The notes: a model not told the origin generated them from the letters alone. A stretch of 64,000 bases of DNA from Gordonia shandongensis DSM 45094 (GCF_000423025.1 NZ_AUHE01000004.1:1-64000), one strand, 5' to 3'. Shown: positions 53,346-62,492, counted from the stretch's first letter. Made by a program: numbers and translations.

Positions 53346-55745
53346 ATGCGAACTGTGAACACTGCAGCAGACCTCGACCCCGCCACTCCGGTCATCGTAG
53401 GCGTCGGCCAGGCCTCCGAACGCATCGGCGAGCCCGGGTATGAGGGGCTCGGCGAGGCCGATCTGGCCGCCCGCGCCGTGACGGCGGCGCTCCGCGACGC
53501 GCTCCCCGGCCCCGGCGGCGTCGATCCCGCGGAGCTTGCGCAGCGCGTCGATACCGTCGCGGCCGTCCGCTCGTTCGAGAAGTCGAGTCCCGCGTCGTAC
53601 TCGCCGTTCGGGCGACCCGACAACATGCCGCGCGCCGTGGCCTCGCGCACCGGCATGGATCCCCGCCGGGCCGTCGAGGAGGTGACCGGCGGCCAGAGCC
53701 CGCAGCATCTGATCACCGAGTTCTGCGGCGAGATCGCCGCCGGTCGCTGCGAGGTCGCCGTCCTGTTCGGCGCCGAGGTGATGTCGACCGTGCGACGCGC
53801 TCAGCGCGCCGGCGAACAGCTCGACTTCACCGAGCACTCCGACGGGGCCCTCGAGGATCGCGGATACGGGATCGCGGGACTGACGTCCATCGAGGAGGTC
53901 CGCCACGGCGTCGTCATCCCGATCTCGCAGTATTCGGTCGCCGAGAACGCGCGCCGACACCGCCTCGGCCTGTCGGCCCGCGACTATGCGCTGTCGATGG
54001 GCGAGTGGTTCGCGCCGATGACGACGGTCGCCGCCGCCAATCCGCATTCGGCAGCACCGCACGAGTGGACCGCCGAGGAGCTCGCGACCGTCGGCGAGCA
54101 GAATCGGCGGGTCTCGGTGCCCTACCCTCGACGGCTCGTCGCGCGGGATCAGGTGAACCAGGCCGCCGCCGTCGTCCTCACCTCGGTCGGTGCGGCACGG
54201 GCCGCGGGCATCCCCGCCGAGCGGTGGGTGTTCCTGCACGGCCACGCCGACACCCGGGAGAAGCCGCTGCTGGCGCGACCCGATCTCGCGGACGGTCCGG
54301 CTTCGGTGGCCGCGGTCCGCGAGGCCCTCGCGATGGCCGACGCGGGCATCGACGACATCGCCTGCTTCGACGTCTACTCGTGCTTCCCGATCGCGGTGTC
54401 CCACGTGTGCGACGACCTCGGCCTGGCTCCCGACGATCCGCGCGGGCTCACCGCGACCGGTGGACTTCCGTACTTCGGCGGCCCGGGCAACAACTATTCG
54501 ATGCACGGGGTCGCCGAGATCGTGGAGCGGGTGCGTCGCGCCCCCGGCACCCGCGGTCTGGTCGCCGCGAACGGCGGCATCATGAGCAAGTACTCGGTCG
54601 GCGTCTACTCCACCTCCCCCGCTCCGTGGCGGCACTCGACGTCCGACGACGTCCAGCGGGCACTCGACGCGGTCGCCGACGTGCCCGTCACCCGCTACCC
54701 GGAGGGGCCCGCGACGATCGAGTCGTTCGTGGTCATCGACCCGGACGGCGCCGCTCCCGGCGCCACGGTGGTCGGCCGGCTGCCGGACGGCAGCCGCTTC
54801 CTGGCGGCCGTCGCCCCCGACGACGCCGACCTCCTCGAGTTGTTGACCGGTGACGCCGATCCCATCGGCACGCCCGTGTACGCCCGGTCGACGGCGCAGC
54901 GCAATCTGGTGACCCGGACGCGCGCGGAGATGGATCGGCGCCTTCCCCGCCTCGAGCCCCGGCTGGCCGAGTCCTACGAGCATCTCGAGGTGCGACGGGA
55001 CGGGCACCTGTTGGAGGTCACGATCAACCGGCCCGAGTCGCGCAACGCGCTGAGCCCGCTGACGAACGCCGAACTCGACTCCGTGTTCGACGCCTATTTC
55101 GCCGATCCCGACCTGTGGGTGGCGATCCTCACGGGCGCCGGGGACCGCGCGTTCTCGTCGGGGAACGATCTGTCGGCGTCGGCGACTGCGGGCACCCTCG
55201 AGGTCCCGGCGAACGGTTTCGCCGGGATCACCTCCCGCCGGTCGATGCCCAAACCGGTCATCGCGGCGGTGAACGGCTACGCATTGGGCGGCGGATTGGA
55301 GGCCGCGCTGGCATGCCATGTCGTGGTCGCCGACGAGACGGCGTCGTTCGGTCTGCCGGAGGTCCGCGTGGGGCTCGCGGCCGCCGCGGGCGGGCTGGTG
55401 CGGCTGCCGCGGAGGATCCCGTCCGCGGTGGCGCACGACATGATCCTCACCGGACGCAGGCTCGACGCCCAGGAGGCGGCGGCTCACGGGCTGGTCTCCC
55501 GGATCGCGCCGGCCGGCGGGGTCCTCGACACGGCGCGGGCGGTGGCGCAGGAGATCGTGGCGGGTTCGCCGGTGGCCGTCCGGGCCTCTCTGGCCGCGAT
55601 GGCCGACGCCGACGGCGAACCGGACACGGCCGCCGCGGTGGCGGCGAGCATGTCGGTGCTCGACGCCGTGCTGGTCAGTCAGGACACCCGGGAGGGGATC
55701 GCCGCGTTCCTGGAGAAGCGGCCGCCGCGGTGGACGGGGCGCTGA
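53346..55745 (+). CDS. Thiolase-like acetyltransferase fused to enoyl-CoA hydratase
   Basis: A 799-residue fusion from ATG 53346. Residues ~1-520 are a thiolase-fold acetyl-CoA acetyltransferase-like protein: TPVIVGVGQASERIG, MPRAVASRTGMDP, DVYSCFPIAVSHVCDDLG, GGLPYFGGPGNNYSMHG and NGGIMSKYSVG. Residues ~543-799 form a crotonase: VTINRPESRNALSP, GDRAFSSGNDLS and VNGYALGGGLEAALACH (oxyanion turn), with E/D candidates in LPEVRVGL. Both domains are full length, joined by an ~18-residue linker. Fatty acid or branched-chain breakdown is inferred. Confidence 0.85.
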   Translation: MRTVNTAADLDPATPVIVGVGQASERIGEPGYEGLGEADLAARAVTAALRDALPGPGGVDPAELAQRVDTVAAVRSFEKSSPASYSPFGRPDNMPRAVASRTGMDPRRAVEEVTGGQSPQHLITEFCGEIAAGRCEVAVLFGAEVMSTVRRAQRAGEQLDFTEHSDGALEDRGYGIAGLTSIEEVRHGVVIPISQYSVAENARRHRLGLSARDYALSMGEWFAPMTTVAAANPHSAAPHEWTAEELATVGEQNRRVSVPYPRRLVARDQVNQAAAVVLTSVGAARAAGIPAERWVFLHGHADTREKPLLARPDLADGPASVAAVREALAMADAGIDDIACFDVYSCFPIAVSHVCDDLGLAPDDPRGLTATGGLPYFGGPGNNYSMHGVAEIVERVRRAPGTRGLVAANGGIMSKYSVGVYSTSPAPWRHSTSDDVQRALDAVADVPVTRYPEGPATIESFVVIDPDGAAPGATVVGRLPDGSRFLAAVAPDDADLLELLTGDADPIGTPVYARSTAQRNLVTRTRAEMDRRLPRLEPRLAESYEHLEVRRDGHLLEVTINRPESRNALSPLTNAELDSVFDAYFADPDLWVAILTGAGDRAFSSGNDLSASATAGTLEVPANGFAGITSRRSMPKPVIAAVNGYALGGGLEAALACHVVVADETASFGLPEVRVGLAAAAGGLVRLPRRIPSAVAHDMILTGRRLDAQEAAAHGLVSRIAPAGGVLDTARAVAQEIVAGSPVAVRASLAAMADADGEPDTAAAVAASMSVLDAVLVSQDTREGIAAFLEKRPPRWTGR

Positions 55746-55854
55746 CCGCCGCCCACCCTGCACCTCCCCTCACGGCACTCCTCACGGCAGACAGCCCTGT
55801 CTGGAGAACCTCTTTCACCAGGGAGTTCGCCAGTGAATGGCGCTCCCCTTGAAT

Positions 55855-55872
55855 TACTTGGACATCCAAGTA
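55855..55872. promoter_or_regulatory. MarR-type operator palindrome in the mmsA promoter
   Basis: TACTTGG-ACAT-CCAAGTA is a perfect inverted repeat. It lies between a possible -35 (TTGAAT, 55849-55854) and -10 (TATATC, 55871-55876) with 16-bp spacing, 47 bp before the mmsA ATG. Position and shape fit a repressor site; the MarR gene at the end of the operon is the natural candidate. Confidence 0.75.
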
Positions 55873-55918
55873 TATCGTGGTTTCCGTCACGGATTCGATT
55901 CCTCTGGAAGGACGCCAC

Positions 55919-57445
55919 ATGACCGCATCGCGGACCATCGACCACTACTTGAACGGCCGGCACGTCGCCGCACGCGGAGCGACCGCCGACGTCTACGACC
56001 CCAGCACCGGCACCGTGCAGGCGACCGTCCCGCTCGCCACCGCTACCGAGGTCGACGAGGCCGTCGAGATCGCGAAGGCCGCCCAGCCCGCATGGGCCGC
56101 GATGAACCCGCAGCGCCGTGCACGCATCATCATGAAGTTCATCGACCTCGTCCACCAGAACATGGACGAGCTGGCCGCACTCCTGTCCAGCGAGCACGGC
56201 AAGACCCTCCCCGACGCCCAGGGCGATGTGCTCCGCGGACTCGACGTCATGGAGTTCGCCGTCGGCATCCCGCATCTGCTCAAGGGCGAGTACACCGAGG
56301 GTGCGGGCACCGGCATCGACGTGTACTCGATGCGTCAGCCGCTGGGCGTGGTCGCGGGCATCACCCCGTTCAACTTCCCCGCCATGATCCCGCTGTGGAA
56401 GGCAGGACCCGCGTTGGCCTGCGGAAACGCCTTCATCCTCAAGCCCTCCGAACGCGACCCGTCCGTCCCGGTCCGCCTCGCGGAGCTGTTCACCGAAGCC
56501 GGCCTCCCCGACGGCGTCTTCCAGGTGGTCCACGGCGACAAGACCGCCGTCGACGCCCTGCTGGAGAACGACGACGTCAAGGCCGTCGGCTTCGTCGGCA
56601 GCTCCGACATCGCGCAGTACATCTACGAGAACGCCGCGCGGAACGGCAAACGCAGCCAGGCCTTCGGCGGCGCCAAGAACCACATGATCATCGCCCCGGA
56701 CGCCGACCTCGACCAGGCCGTCGACGCCCTCATCGGCGCCGGCTACGGATCGGCGGGCGAACGCTGCATGGCGATCTCCGTGGCCGTCCCGATCGGCGAG
56801 GCGACCGCCGACGCGCTGCGCGAGAAGCTCGTCGAGCGCATCGCCTCGCTCCGCGTCGGTCACAGCCACGACCCCGAGGCCGACTACGGCCCGCTGATCA
56901 CCGCCGCCGCCCGCGACCGCGTCATCGACTACATCGGTCAGGGCGTCGCCGCCGGCGCCGAACTGGTCGTCGACGGCCGTGAGCGGGGTGCCGACGACGT
57001 GCAGTTCGACGGCGCCGACCTCGCCGGCGGCTACTACCTCGGCCCGACCCTCTTCGACCACGTCACCAAGGACATGTCGATCTACACCGACGAGATCTTC
57101 GGCCCGGTCCTGACGATCGTGCGGGCACACGACTACGAGGAGGCCCTGGCCCTGCCGAACGAGCACGAATACGGCAACGGCGTGGCCATCTTCACCCGCG
57201 ACGGCGACACCGCGCGCGACTTCACCTCGCGCGTCGAGGTCGGCATGGTCGGCGTCAACGTGCCGATCCCGGTCCCGGTCGCCTACCACACCTTCGGCGG
57301 CTGGAAGCGGTCCGGGTTCGGCGACCTCAACCAGCACGGGCCGGCGTCGATCATGTTCTACACCAAGACGAAGACCGTCACCTCCCGGTGGCCGTCGGGC
57401 ATCAAGGAGGGCGCCGAGTTCGCGATGCCGACCACCCACAGCTGA
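55919..57445 (+). CDS. mmsA: CoA-acylating methylmalonate-semialdehyde dehydrogenase
   Basis: A 508-residue ALDH-family enzyme that converts (methyl)malonate semialdehyde to propionyl- or acetyl-CoA. Motifs: GITPFNFPAMIPLWK, KPSERDPS, GFVGSSDIAQYIY, FGGAKNHMII (in place of the usual Glu-containing motif, diagnostic for the CoA-acylating group), and catalytic Cys in GYGSAGERCMAIS. GGAAGGACGCC precedes ATG 55919. It leads the mmsA-fadE-mmsB operon (last steps of valine degradation), as in mycobacteria. Confidence 0.96.
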   Translation: MTASRTIDHYLNGRHVAARGATADVYDPSTGTVQATVPLATATEVDEAVEIAKAAQPAWAAMNPQRRARIIMKFIDLVHQNMDELAALLSSEHGKTLPDAQGDVLRGLDVMEFAVGIPHLLKGEYTEGAGTGIDVYSMRQPLGVVAGITPFNFPAMIPLWKAGPALACGNAFILKPSERDPSVPVRLAELFTEAGLPDGVFQVVHGDKTAVDALLENDDVKAVGFVGSSDIAQYIYENAARNGKRSQAFGGAKNHMIIAPDADLDQAVDALIGAGYGSAGERCMAISVAVPIGEATADALREKLVERIASLRVGHSHDPEADYGPLITAAARDRVIDYIGQGVAAGAELVVDGRERGADDVQFDGADLAGGYYLGPTLFDHVTKDMSIYTDEIFGPVLTIVRAHDYEEALALPNEHEYGNGVAIFTRDGDTARDFTSRVEVGMVGVNVPIPVPVAYHTFGGWKRSGFGDLNQHGPASIMFYTKTKTVTSRWPSGIKEGAEFAMPTTHS

Positions 57446-57490
57446 CCCGTACGACCGCCGACCAGCAGCGACCGCCGACCAGGAGAGCAC

Positions 57491-58669
57491 ATGCCGTATC
57501 CGACGCTGGATGACGACGACCGGATCGTCGTCGAGGCCGCCCGGGACTTCGCCCGCAAGCGGCTCGCCCCCCACTCCCTCGAGTGGGATGCCCGCAAGCA
57601 CTTCCCCGTCGACGAGATGCGCGAGGCCGCATCGCTCGGCATGGCGGGCATCTACACCAGCGAGGACGTCGGCGGCTCCGGGCTGCGCCGGATCGACGCC
57701 GTCAGGATCTTCGAGGAACTGGCCCGCGCCGACCCCGTCACCGCGGCGTTCCTGTCGATCCACAACATGTGCACGTGGATGGTCGACACCTACGGCACCA
57801 CCGAGCAGCGGAAGCGCCACGTGCCGGCGATGGCGTCCATGGAGCATCTGGCGAGCTACTGCCTCACCGAACCCGGGGCCGGCTCCGACGCCGCCGCACT
57901 GGCCACATCGGCCCGTCGCGACGGAGGCGACTACGTCCTGCGGGGCAGCAAGCAGTTCATCTCCGGCGGCGGCGTCTCGGACGTCTACGTGGTGATGGCC
58001 CGCACCGGCGACTCCGGGCCGCGGGGCATCTCCACGTTCGTCGTCGAGAAGGACGCCGACGGTCTGTCGTTCGGTCCGGCCGAAGCCAAGATGGGCTGGC
58101 ACAACCAGCCGACCGCCCAGGTGGTCTTCGACGACGTCCGGGTGCCCGCCGACGCCATGCTCGGCGGCCCGGAGGGCGAGGGCACCGGCTTCGGCATCGC
58201 GATGAACGGCCTCAACGGCGGCCGCATCAACATCGCGGCGTGCTCGCTCGGCGGCGCCCAGGAGGCCTACGACCGGGCACTGGTGTACTGCACCGAACGC
58301 GAGGCGTTCGGCAGACCGCTGATCGAGGAGCCGACGATCTCGGCCACCCTCGCGGAGATGGCGACGGCGCTGGAGGCGTCCCGCCTGATGCTCTGGCGCG
58401 CCGCCGACGCCCTCGACGCCGGCGACCCCGACAAGGTGGAACTGTGCGCCATGGCCAAGCGGTTCGTCACCGAGAACTGCTACACCGTCGCCGATCAGGC
58501 ACTGCAGCTGCACGGCGGTTACGGGTACCTGCACGAGACGGGGATCGAGAAGATCGTGCGCGATCTGCGCGTGAACCGCATCCTCGAGGGAACGAACGAG
58601 ATCATGCGGATGGTGATCGGCCGCGCCGAGGCGCAGCGCGCCGCCGCACTACAGAAAGGCTCACGATGA
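57491..58669 (+). CDS. Acyl-CoA dehydrogenase, isobutyryl-CoA type (FadE9-like)
   Basis: A 392-residue flavin acyl-CoA dehydrogenase. Motifs: LASYCLTEPGAGSDAAALAT, GSKQFISGGGVSDVYVVMAR, then the C-terminal QLHGGYGYLHETGIEKIVRD and RILEGTNEIMRMVIGRA. The neighbours mmsA and mmsB point to isobutyryl-CoA as substrate (valine pathway). It is 45 bp after mmsA; its stop overlaps the mmsB start (ATGA). Confidence 0.93.
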   Translation: MPYPTLDDDDRIVVEAARDFARKRLAPHSLEWDARKHFPVDEMREAASLGMAGIYTSEDVGGSGLRRIDAVRIFEELARADPVTAAFLSIHNMCTWMVDTYGTTEQRKRHVPAMASMEHLASYCLTEPGAGSDAAALATSARRDGGDYVLRGSKQFISGGGVSDVYVVMARTGDSGPRGISTFVVEKDADGLSFGPAEAKMGWHNQPTAQVVFDDVRVPADAMLGGPEGEGTGFGIAMNGLNGGRINIAACSLGGAQEAYDRALVYCTEREAFGRPLIEEPTISATLAEMATALEASRLMLWRAADALDAGDPDKVELCAMAKRFVTENCYTVADQALQLHGGYGYLHETGIEKIVRDLRVNRILEGTNEIMRMVIGRAEAQRAAALQKGSR

Positions 58670-59535
58670 GCACCATCGCATTCATCGGATTGGGAAACAT
58701 GGGCGGACCGATGGCCGCCAACCTCATCGCCGGCGGCCACTCGGTGGTCGGCTTCGACCCGTCGGCCGACGCCCTGGCGGCCGCCGTCGAACACGGGGTG
58801 TCCGCGGCCGAGTCCGCGGAGTCGGCGACCGCGGGGGCCGACGTCGTCATCACCATGCTGCCCAGCGGCGCCATCGTCCGCTCGGTGTACGAGTCGGTCC
58901 TCCCCCATGCCGCGACGGGCACGCTGTTCATCGACAGTTCGACGATCTCGGTCGACGATGCGCGCGCCGTCCACGCTCTCGCCGTCGACGCCGGGATGCT
59001 GCAGATCGACGCCCCGGTGTCCGGCGGCGTCAAGGGCGCCACCGCCGGCACCCTGGCCTTCATGGTCGGCGGTGACGAGAAGTCGCTGGCGGCGGCCCAG
59101 CCCGTGCTCTCCCCCATGGCCGGCAAGGTCGTGCCGTGCGGCGGCGCGGGGAACGGTCAGGCCGCCAAGGTCTGCAACAACATGATCCTCGCGGTGCAGC
59201 AGATCGCCGTCGGCGAGGCCTTCGCCCTCGCCGAGAAGCTCGGCCTGTCCGATCAGGCCCTCTACGACGTCGTCACCGGCGCCACCGGCAACTGTTGGGC
59301 GCTCGAGGTGAACTGCCCGGTCCCGGGACCGGTCGACACCGCGCCCTCGGCCAACGACTTCCGCCCCGGCTTCTCGACCGCGCTGATGGACAAGGACCTC
59401 CACCTGGCGATGGACGCCGTGGCGGCCACGGCGGCGAAGACCCCGCTGGGCGCGCACGCCGCCGAGATGTACGAACAGTTCGCGGCCGAGAACGGCGCCC
59501 GCGACTTCAGTGCGATAATCGAGACTCTGCGGTAA
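58666..59535 (+). CDS. mmsB: 3-hydroxyisobutyrate dehydrogenase
   Basis: A 289-residue beta-hydroxyacid dehydrogenase. The NAD-binding start IAFIGLGNMGGPMAANLIAG and the substrate-binding DAPVSGGVKGATAGTLAFMV are textbook for the family; GNGQAAKVCNNMIL contains the catalytic Lys. It oxidises 3-hydroxyisobutyrate to methylmalonate semialdehyde, the substrate of MmsA. ATG 58666 overlaps fadE, so the protein is coupled. Confidence 0.95.
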   Translation: MSTIAFIGLGNMGGPMAANLIAGGHSVVGFDPSADALAAAVEHGVSAAESAESATAGADVVITMLPSGAIVRSVYESVLPHAATGTLFIDSSTISVDDARAVHALAVDAGMLQIDAPVSGGVKGATAGTLAFMVGGDEKSLAAAQPVLSPMAGKVVPCGGAGNGQAAKVCNNMILAVQQIAVGEAFALAEKLGLSDQALYDVVTGATGNCWALEVNCPVPGPVDTAPSANDFRPGFSTALMDKDLHLAMDAVAATAAKTPLGAHAAEMYEQFAAENGARDFSAIIETLR

Positions 59536-59555
59536 CCGTCAACGAGGAGTCGAGT

Positions 59556-60068
59556 GTGGCCAGGGTCGATCAGACGCCGGACGACCATGATCCGATCGCC
59601 CTGGCCCGACGCAATTGGGAGGACGCCGGCTGGGGCGGCGCCGTCGCCGACGGCATGGAGGCCGTCACCTCGGTGATGCGCGCCCACCAGATCATGCTGG
59701 CCCGCGTGGAGCAGGAGCTCAAACCCTTCGGACTGTCGTTCTCCCGGTTCGAGCTCCTGCGCCTGCTGGCCTTCACCCGCCACGGCGCCCTCCCGATCTC
59801 CAAGGCCAGCGACCGACTCCAGGTCCACGTCTCATCGGCGACCCACGCGGTGGGCCGCCTCGTCGATGCGGGCCTGGTGCGGCGTGAACCGCACCCCACC
59901 GACGGTCGGACCACCCTCGTCGCCATCACCGAGGAGGGGCGCGAACTCGTCGAGAAGGCGACGGTCGCGATCAACGTGGTGTTCGCCGACCTCGGGCTCG
60001 CCCGCGACGAATCGCGGGCGCTGGTCTCGGCGATCCGCAGTCTCCGCCGCGACCACGGCGATTTCTGA
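59556..60068 (+). CDS. MarR family regulator of the valine operon
   Basis: A 170-residue protein from GTG 59556, behind GAGGAG. The winged HTH is at about residues 70-125 (LPISKASDRLQVHVSSATHA, AVGRLVDAGLVRREPHPTDG, RTTLVAITEEG), with a helical N- and C-terminal dimer region. It follows mmsB by 20 bp in the same transcript, so feedback on the palindrome at 55855-55872 is likely. Ligand is unknown; a pathway CoA ester or keto acid is possible. Confidence 0.9.
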   Translation: MARVDQTPDDHDPIALARRNWEDAGWGGAVADGMEAVTSVMRAHQIMLARVEQELKPFGLSFSRFELLRLLAFTRHGALPISKASDRLQVHVSSATHAVGRLVDAGLVRREPHPTDGRTTLVAITEEGRELVEKATVAINVVFADLGLARDESRALVSAIRSLRRDHGDF

Positions 60069-60098
60069 GAGGTCCCGTCACGCGGGTAAACTCGTCTA

Positions 60099-60116
60099 CC
60101 GTGGCCCTGACCACGG
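60099..60116 (+). other. Hairpin at the start of the gdx leader
   Basis: CCGTGG and CCACGG pair around CCCTGA, four bases before the riboswitch. It may end MarR transcription or fold with the riboswitch. Confidence 0.5.
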
Positions 60117-60119
60117 GCC

Positions 60120-60161
60120 CCGGACGAGCCCGCCGTACCCGGATCGCGACAAGACGGTGGC
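60120..60161 (+). promoter_or_regulatory. Guanidine-III (ykkC-III) riboswitch
   Basis: Blocks of the motif are in order: CCGGACGAG, then GCCGTACCCGG, then GACAAGACGG. This follows the Thermobifida fusca guanidine-III aptamer as I remember it (CCGGACGAGG, CGCCGUACCCGG, GGACAAGACGGCGC). It lies 16 bases before an ATG with a GAAGGGA ribosome-binding site, so ligand-bound folding could free or hide that site. The downstream gene is a Gdx-type exporter, the usual partner. Fine base-pairing was not computed. Confidence 0.85.
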
Positions 60162-60176
60162 CCGAAGGGAACCGTC

Positions 60177-60491
60177 ATGCAGTGGATCGTCCTGGTCGTA
60201 TCCGGCCTTCTCGAGGCCGTCTGGGCCACCGCGCTCGGACGCTCGGAGGGGTTGCACCGTCTCACCCCGACCATCGTCTTCTTCGTCGCACTTTTCCTGA
60301 GCATGGCCGGACTCGCCTATGCCATGCGGGATCTGCCGACGGGCAGCTCGTACGCCGTCTGGGTGGGGATCGGCGCCACGGGCGCCGTCGCCTACGGGAT
60401 GGCCACCGGCGCCGAGGCGGCGGGTCTGGCGAAGATCCTCTGCGTCATCGCCATCGTCGGCGGCGTCATCGGTCTCAAACTCGTCAGCTGA
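60177..60491 (+). CDS. gdx: Guanidinium exporter Gdx (SMR family)
   Basis: A 104-residue four-helix SMR protein. The essential Glu13 is in GLLEAVWATALGRSEG, and the SugE/Gdx-type SSYAVWVGIGATGAVAYGM lies in helix 3. Gdx transporters expel guanidinium in exchange for protons, working as antiparallel dimers. The upstream guanidine-III aptamer strongly supports guanidinium over quaternary-ammonium drugs. Only 15 bp separate it from the convergent response-regulator gene. Confidence 0.9.
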   Translation: MQWIVLVVSGLLEAVWATALGRSEGLHRLTPTIVFFVALFLSMAGLAYAMRDLPTGSSYAVWVGIGATGAVAYGMATGAEAAGLAKILCVIAIVGGVIGLKLVS

Positions 60492-60507
60492 CCGCGTCCC
60501 GGCGGCG

Positions 60508-61164
60508 TCAGGTGACCGATCGGGGTTCGGGCAGGCCGGCGCGGGCGGCGACGACCGCGGCCTGCACCCGCGACTGAACCTCGAGTTTCACCAGGACGCG
60601 CGACACGTGCGTCTTCACGGTGGCCTCCCCGATGTGCAGTCGCCGAGCGATCTGGGCGTTCGACCACCCGGCTCCGAGGCCCGCGAGCACCTCTGCCTCC
60701 CGTTCGGTGAGGACGCTCAGGTCGGGGCCCGACTCGCGGCGCCGTCCGCGCATCGCTCCCACGACGACGCCGATGACGGCCGGGTCCAGGACGGCGTCGC
60801 CGCCGGCGACACGGCGCACCCCGGCCACCAGTTCGGCTCCCGACGCCGATTTGAGCAGGAAGCCGTCGGCTCCCGCGGCGAGGGCGCCGAGCACGTACTC
60901 GTCGACGTCGAACGTCGTCAAGACCAGAACGCGCGCCGACGTCTCGGCCAGCACCCGATCGGTGGCGGCCAGACCGTCGATCCCCGGCATCCGGACGTCC
61001 ATCACCACCACGTCGGGCCGCAGGCGACGGGCCGCGTCGATCGCTGCGGCACCGTCGGCCGCCTCCCCCACCACGGTGATCGCCCCGGAGGCCTCGAGGA
61101 CCATGCGCAGTCCCTCGCGGACGGCCGCGTGATCGTCGGCCAGCAGCACGCGGATCCGGGTCAC
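60508..61164 (-). CDS. Response regulator, NarL/LuxR family
   Basis: A 218-residue regulator. The receiver domain has IRVLLADDHAAVREGL and the phosphoacceptor Asp in VVVMDVRMPGIDG; the LuxR HTH is LSVLTEREAEVLAGL to IARRLHIGEATVKTHVSRVL. GTG 61164 overlaps the kinase stop by GTGA. Together with the kinase it is a two-component system; target genes and signal are not evident. Confidence 0.93.
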   Translation of the reverse strand: MTRIRVLLADDHAAVREGLRMVLEASGAITVVGEAADGAAAIDAARRLRPDVVVMDVRMPGIDGLAATDRVLAETSARVLVLTTFDVDEYVLGALAAGADGFLLKSASGAELVAGVRRVAGGDAVLDPAVIGVVVGAMRGRRRESGPDLSVLTEREAEVLAGLGAGWSNAQIARRLHIGEATVKTHVSRVLVKLEVQSRVQAAVVAARAGLPEPRSVT

Positions 61165-62384
61165 GAGGCCTCCCACCGGTACCCCGACCCGGAGCCCGCC
61201 GACTCGGGCCCCACCGACTCGGGCCCCACCGACTCGGTCCCCGCCGACCCGGTCCCCGCGGGGATCCGCGCGACCACGATCCACCGGTCGCCTGCCGCCC
61301 CGGCGCTCAGGGTCCCGCCGAGGCTCTGGGCCCGGACGGCCATGTTCGCGACCCCCTGCCGTCTCCCACCGTCCGCACCCACACCGTCCGCGCCCACGGC
61401 GTCCCCGCTTGCGCCGTCGGCACGCCGGTTGCACACCGTCAGGACCGCGTCGTCGCCGTCGCGGACCACGTCCACCGTCACGTCCCGACCGGGCGCATGG
61501 GACGCGGCGTTCGCGAGGGCCTCGCTCGCGATGCGGGTGAGGACGGCCTCGACACGACTCGGGAAGATGTCGGCCCGTCCGGTGATCGTGACCTCACCGC
61601 CCACCGCCTCGGCCGCCGCGATCAGCGGCTGCAGTGACACCCACCGCGCCGTCCTCACCTCGTCGTCGTCGGCGGCGAGCAGATCGATCATGTCGCGCAG
61701 TTCGGTGAGGGCGGCCAGACTGTTGGCCCGCATCGACGCGATCGCCTCACCGGGGTCGGGCAGGTCGCGGGCGGCTTCGGCGAGGATGGCGATCGCCGAG
61801 ACGTGGCCGGCGACGGTGTCGTGGAGTTCCCGCGAGAGTCGACGACGCTCCTCGGCGAGCGCCGTCGCGCGGGCGGCGTCCGCCGCCACCCGTTCCGCCG
61901 CCGCCGCACGACGGCTGGCGACCACCGCCCACGCGTACCCGATCGGTGAGACGAGGAACGCCGCGAGCGCCAACCCCACGATCACCCCGGCCCGGGCGTC
62001 GTACAGGAGCCCGACGACCCCGGCGGCGCCGAGCGACACCCCCGTCCCGGTGCCCGTGACGATCCGCCGCAGCCACGGCCGTTCCGCGGTGGCCGCGGCG
62101 AACACGATGTCGGACATCGCGATCCACAGCGGCAGCGACCCTCCGGACGGCGCGTCGACGACCAGCAGGACGGCCATCGCCGCGAACGCCGAGGCGGGAT
62201 ACCGCAGCGCCGCCAGCTGCAGGGTGAAAGCGACCAGCAGGAGCAGGACCGTCACCGGCGCCGAATACCCGCCCAGCGCCGGGACCAGGGTGAACACCCC
62301 GCACGCCCAGAGCAGCACCCCGACCCCCACCGTGACGAGTGCGGCGTAGGGCATGTCGGGCCGCGAGCGCTGGATCCAGATCAT
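61161..62384 (-). CDS. Sensor histidine kinase (HisKA_3 type)
   Basis: A 407-residue kinase with about five or six N-terminal membrane helices (no large extracellular domain). The H-box is SRELHDTVAGHVSAIAI with the phospho-His; the ATPase domain has ASEALANAASHAPG (N-box) and RQGVANMAVRAQSLGG. The last ~30 residues are a 5-residue repeat (VGPES). The start at ATG 62384 is the best choice; GTG 62387 and ATG 62354 are alternatives. Membrane helices may sense the envelope; the inducer is unknown. Confidence 0.88.
   Translation of the reverse strand: MIWIQRSRPDMPYAALVTVGVGVLLWACGVFTLVPALGGYSAPVTVLLLLVAFTLQLAALRYPASAFAAMAVLLVVDAPSGGSLPLWIAMSDIVFAAATAERPWLRRIVTGTGTGVSLGAAGVVGLLYDARAGVIVGLALAAFLVSPIGYAWAVVASRRAAAAERVAADAARATALAEERRRLSRELHDTVAGHVSAIAILAEAARDLPDPGEAIASMRANSLAALTELRDMIDLLAADDDEVRTARWVSLQPLIAAAEAVGGEVTITGRADIFPSRVEAVLTRIASEALANAASHAPGRDVTVDVVRDGDDAVLTVCNRRADGASGDAVGADGVGADGGRRQGVANMAVRAQSLGGTLSAGAAGDRWIVVARIPAGTGSAGTESVGPESVGPESAGSGSGYRWEAS
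61186..61260. repeat. 15-bp tandem repeat, five units, at the kinase C-terminus
   Basis: Units such as GACTCGGGCCCCACC at 61201, 61216, 61231 and 61246, and a diverged one at 61186, are in frame and encode VGPES/VGTES/AGTGS-type pentapeptides at the C-terminus of the sensor kinase. Confidence 0.9.
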
Positions 62385-62492
62385 CACCTCGACTACAGCA
62401 CATCCCTCGGGTTCCCGGGTCCCCCGGAAGGATGACCGCGCAGCGACCGGTCGGCGGATCCGCCACCGACGGATCCCGCCGACACTGAAGGC

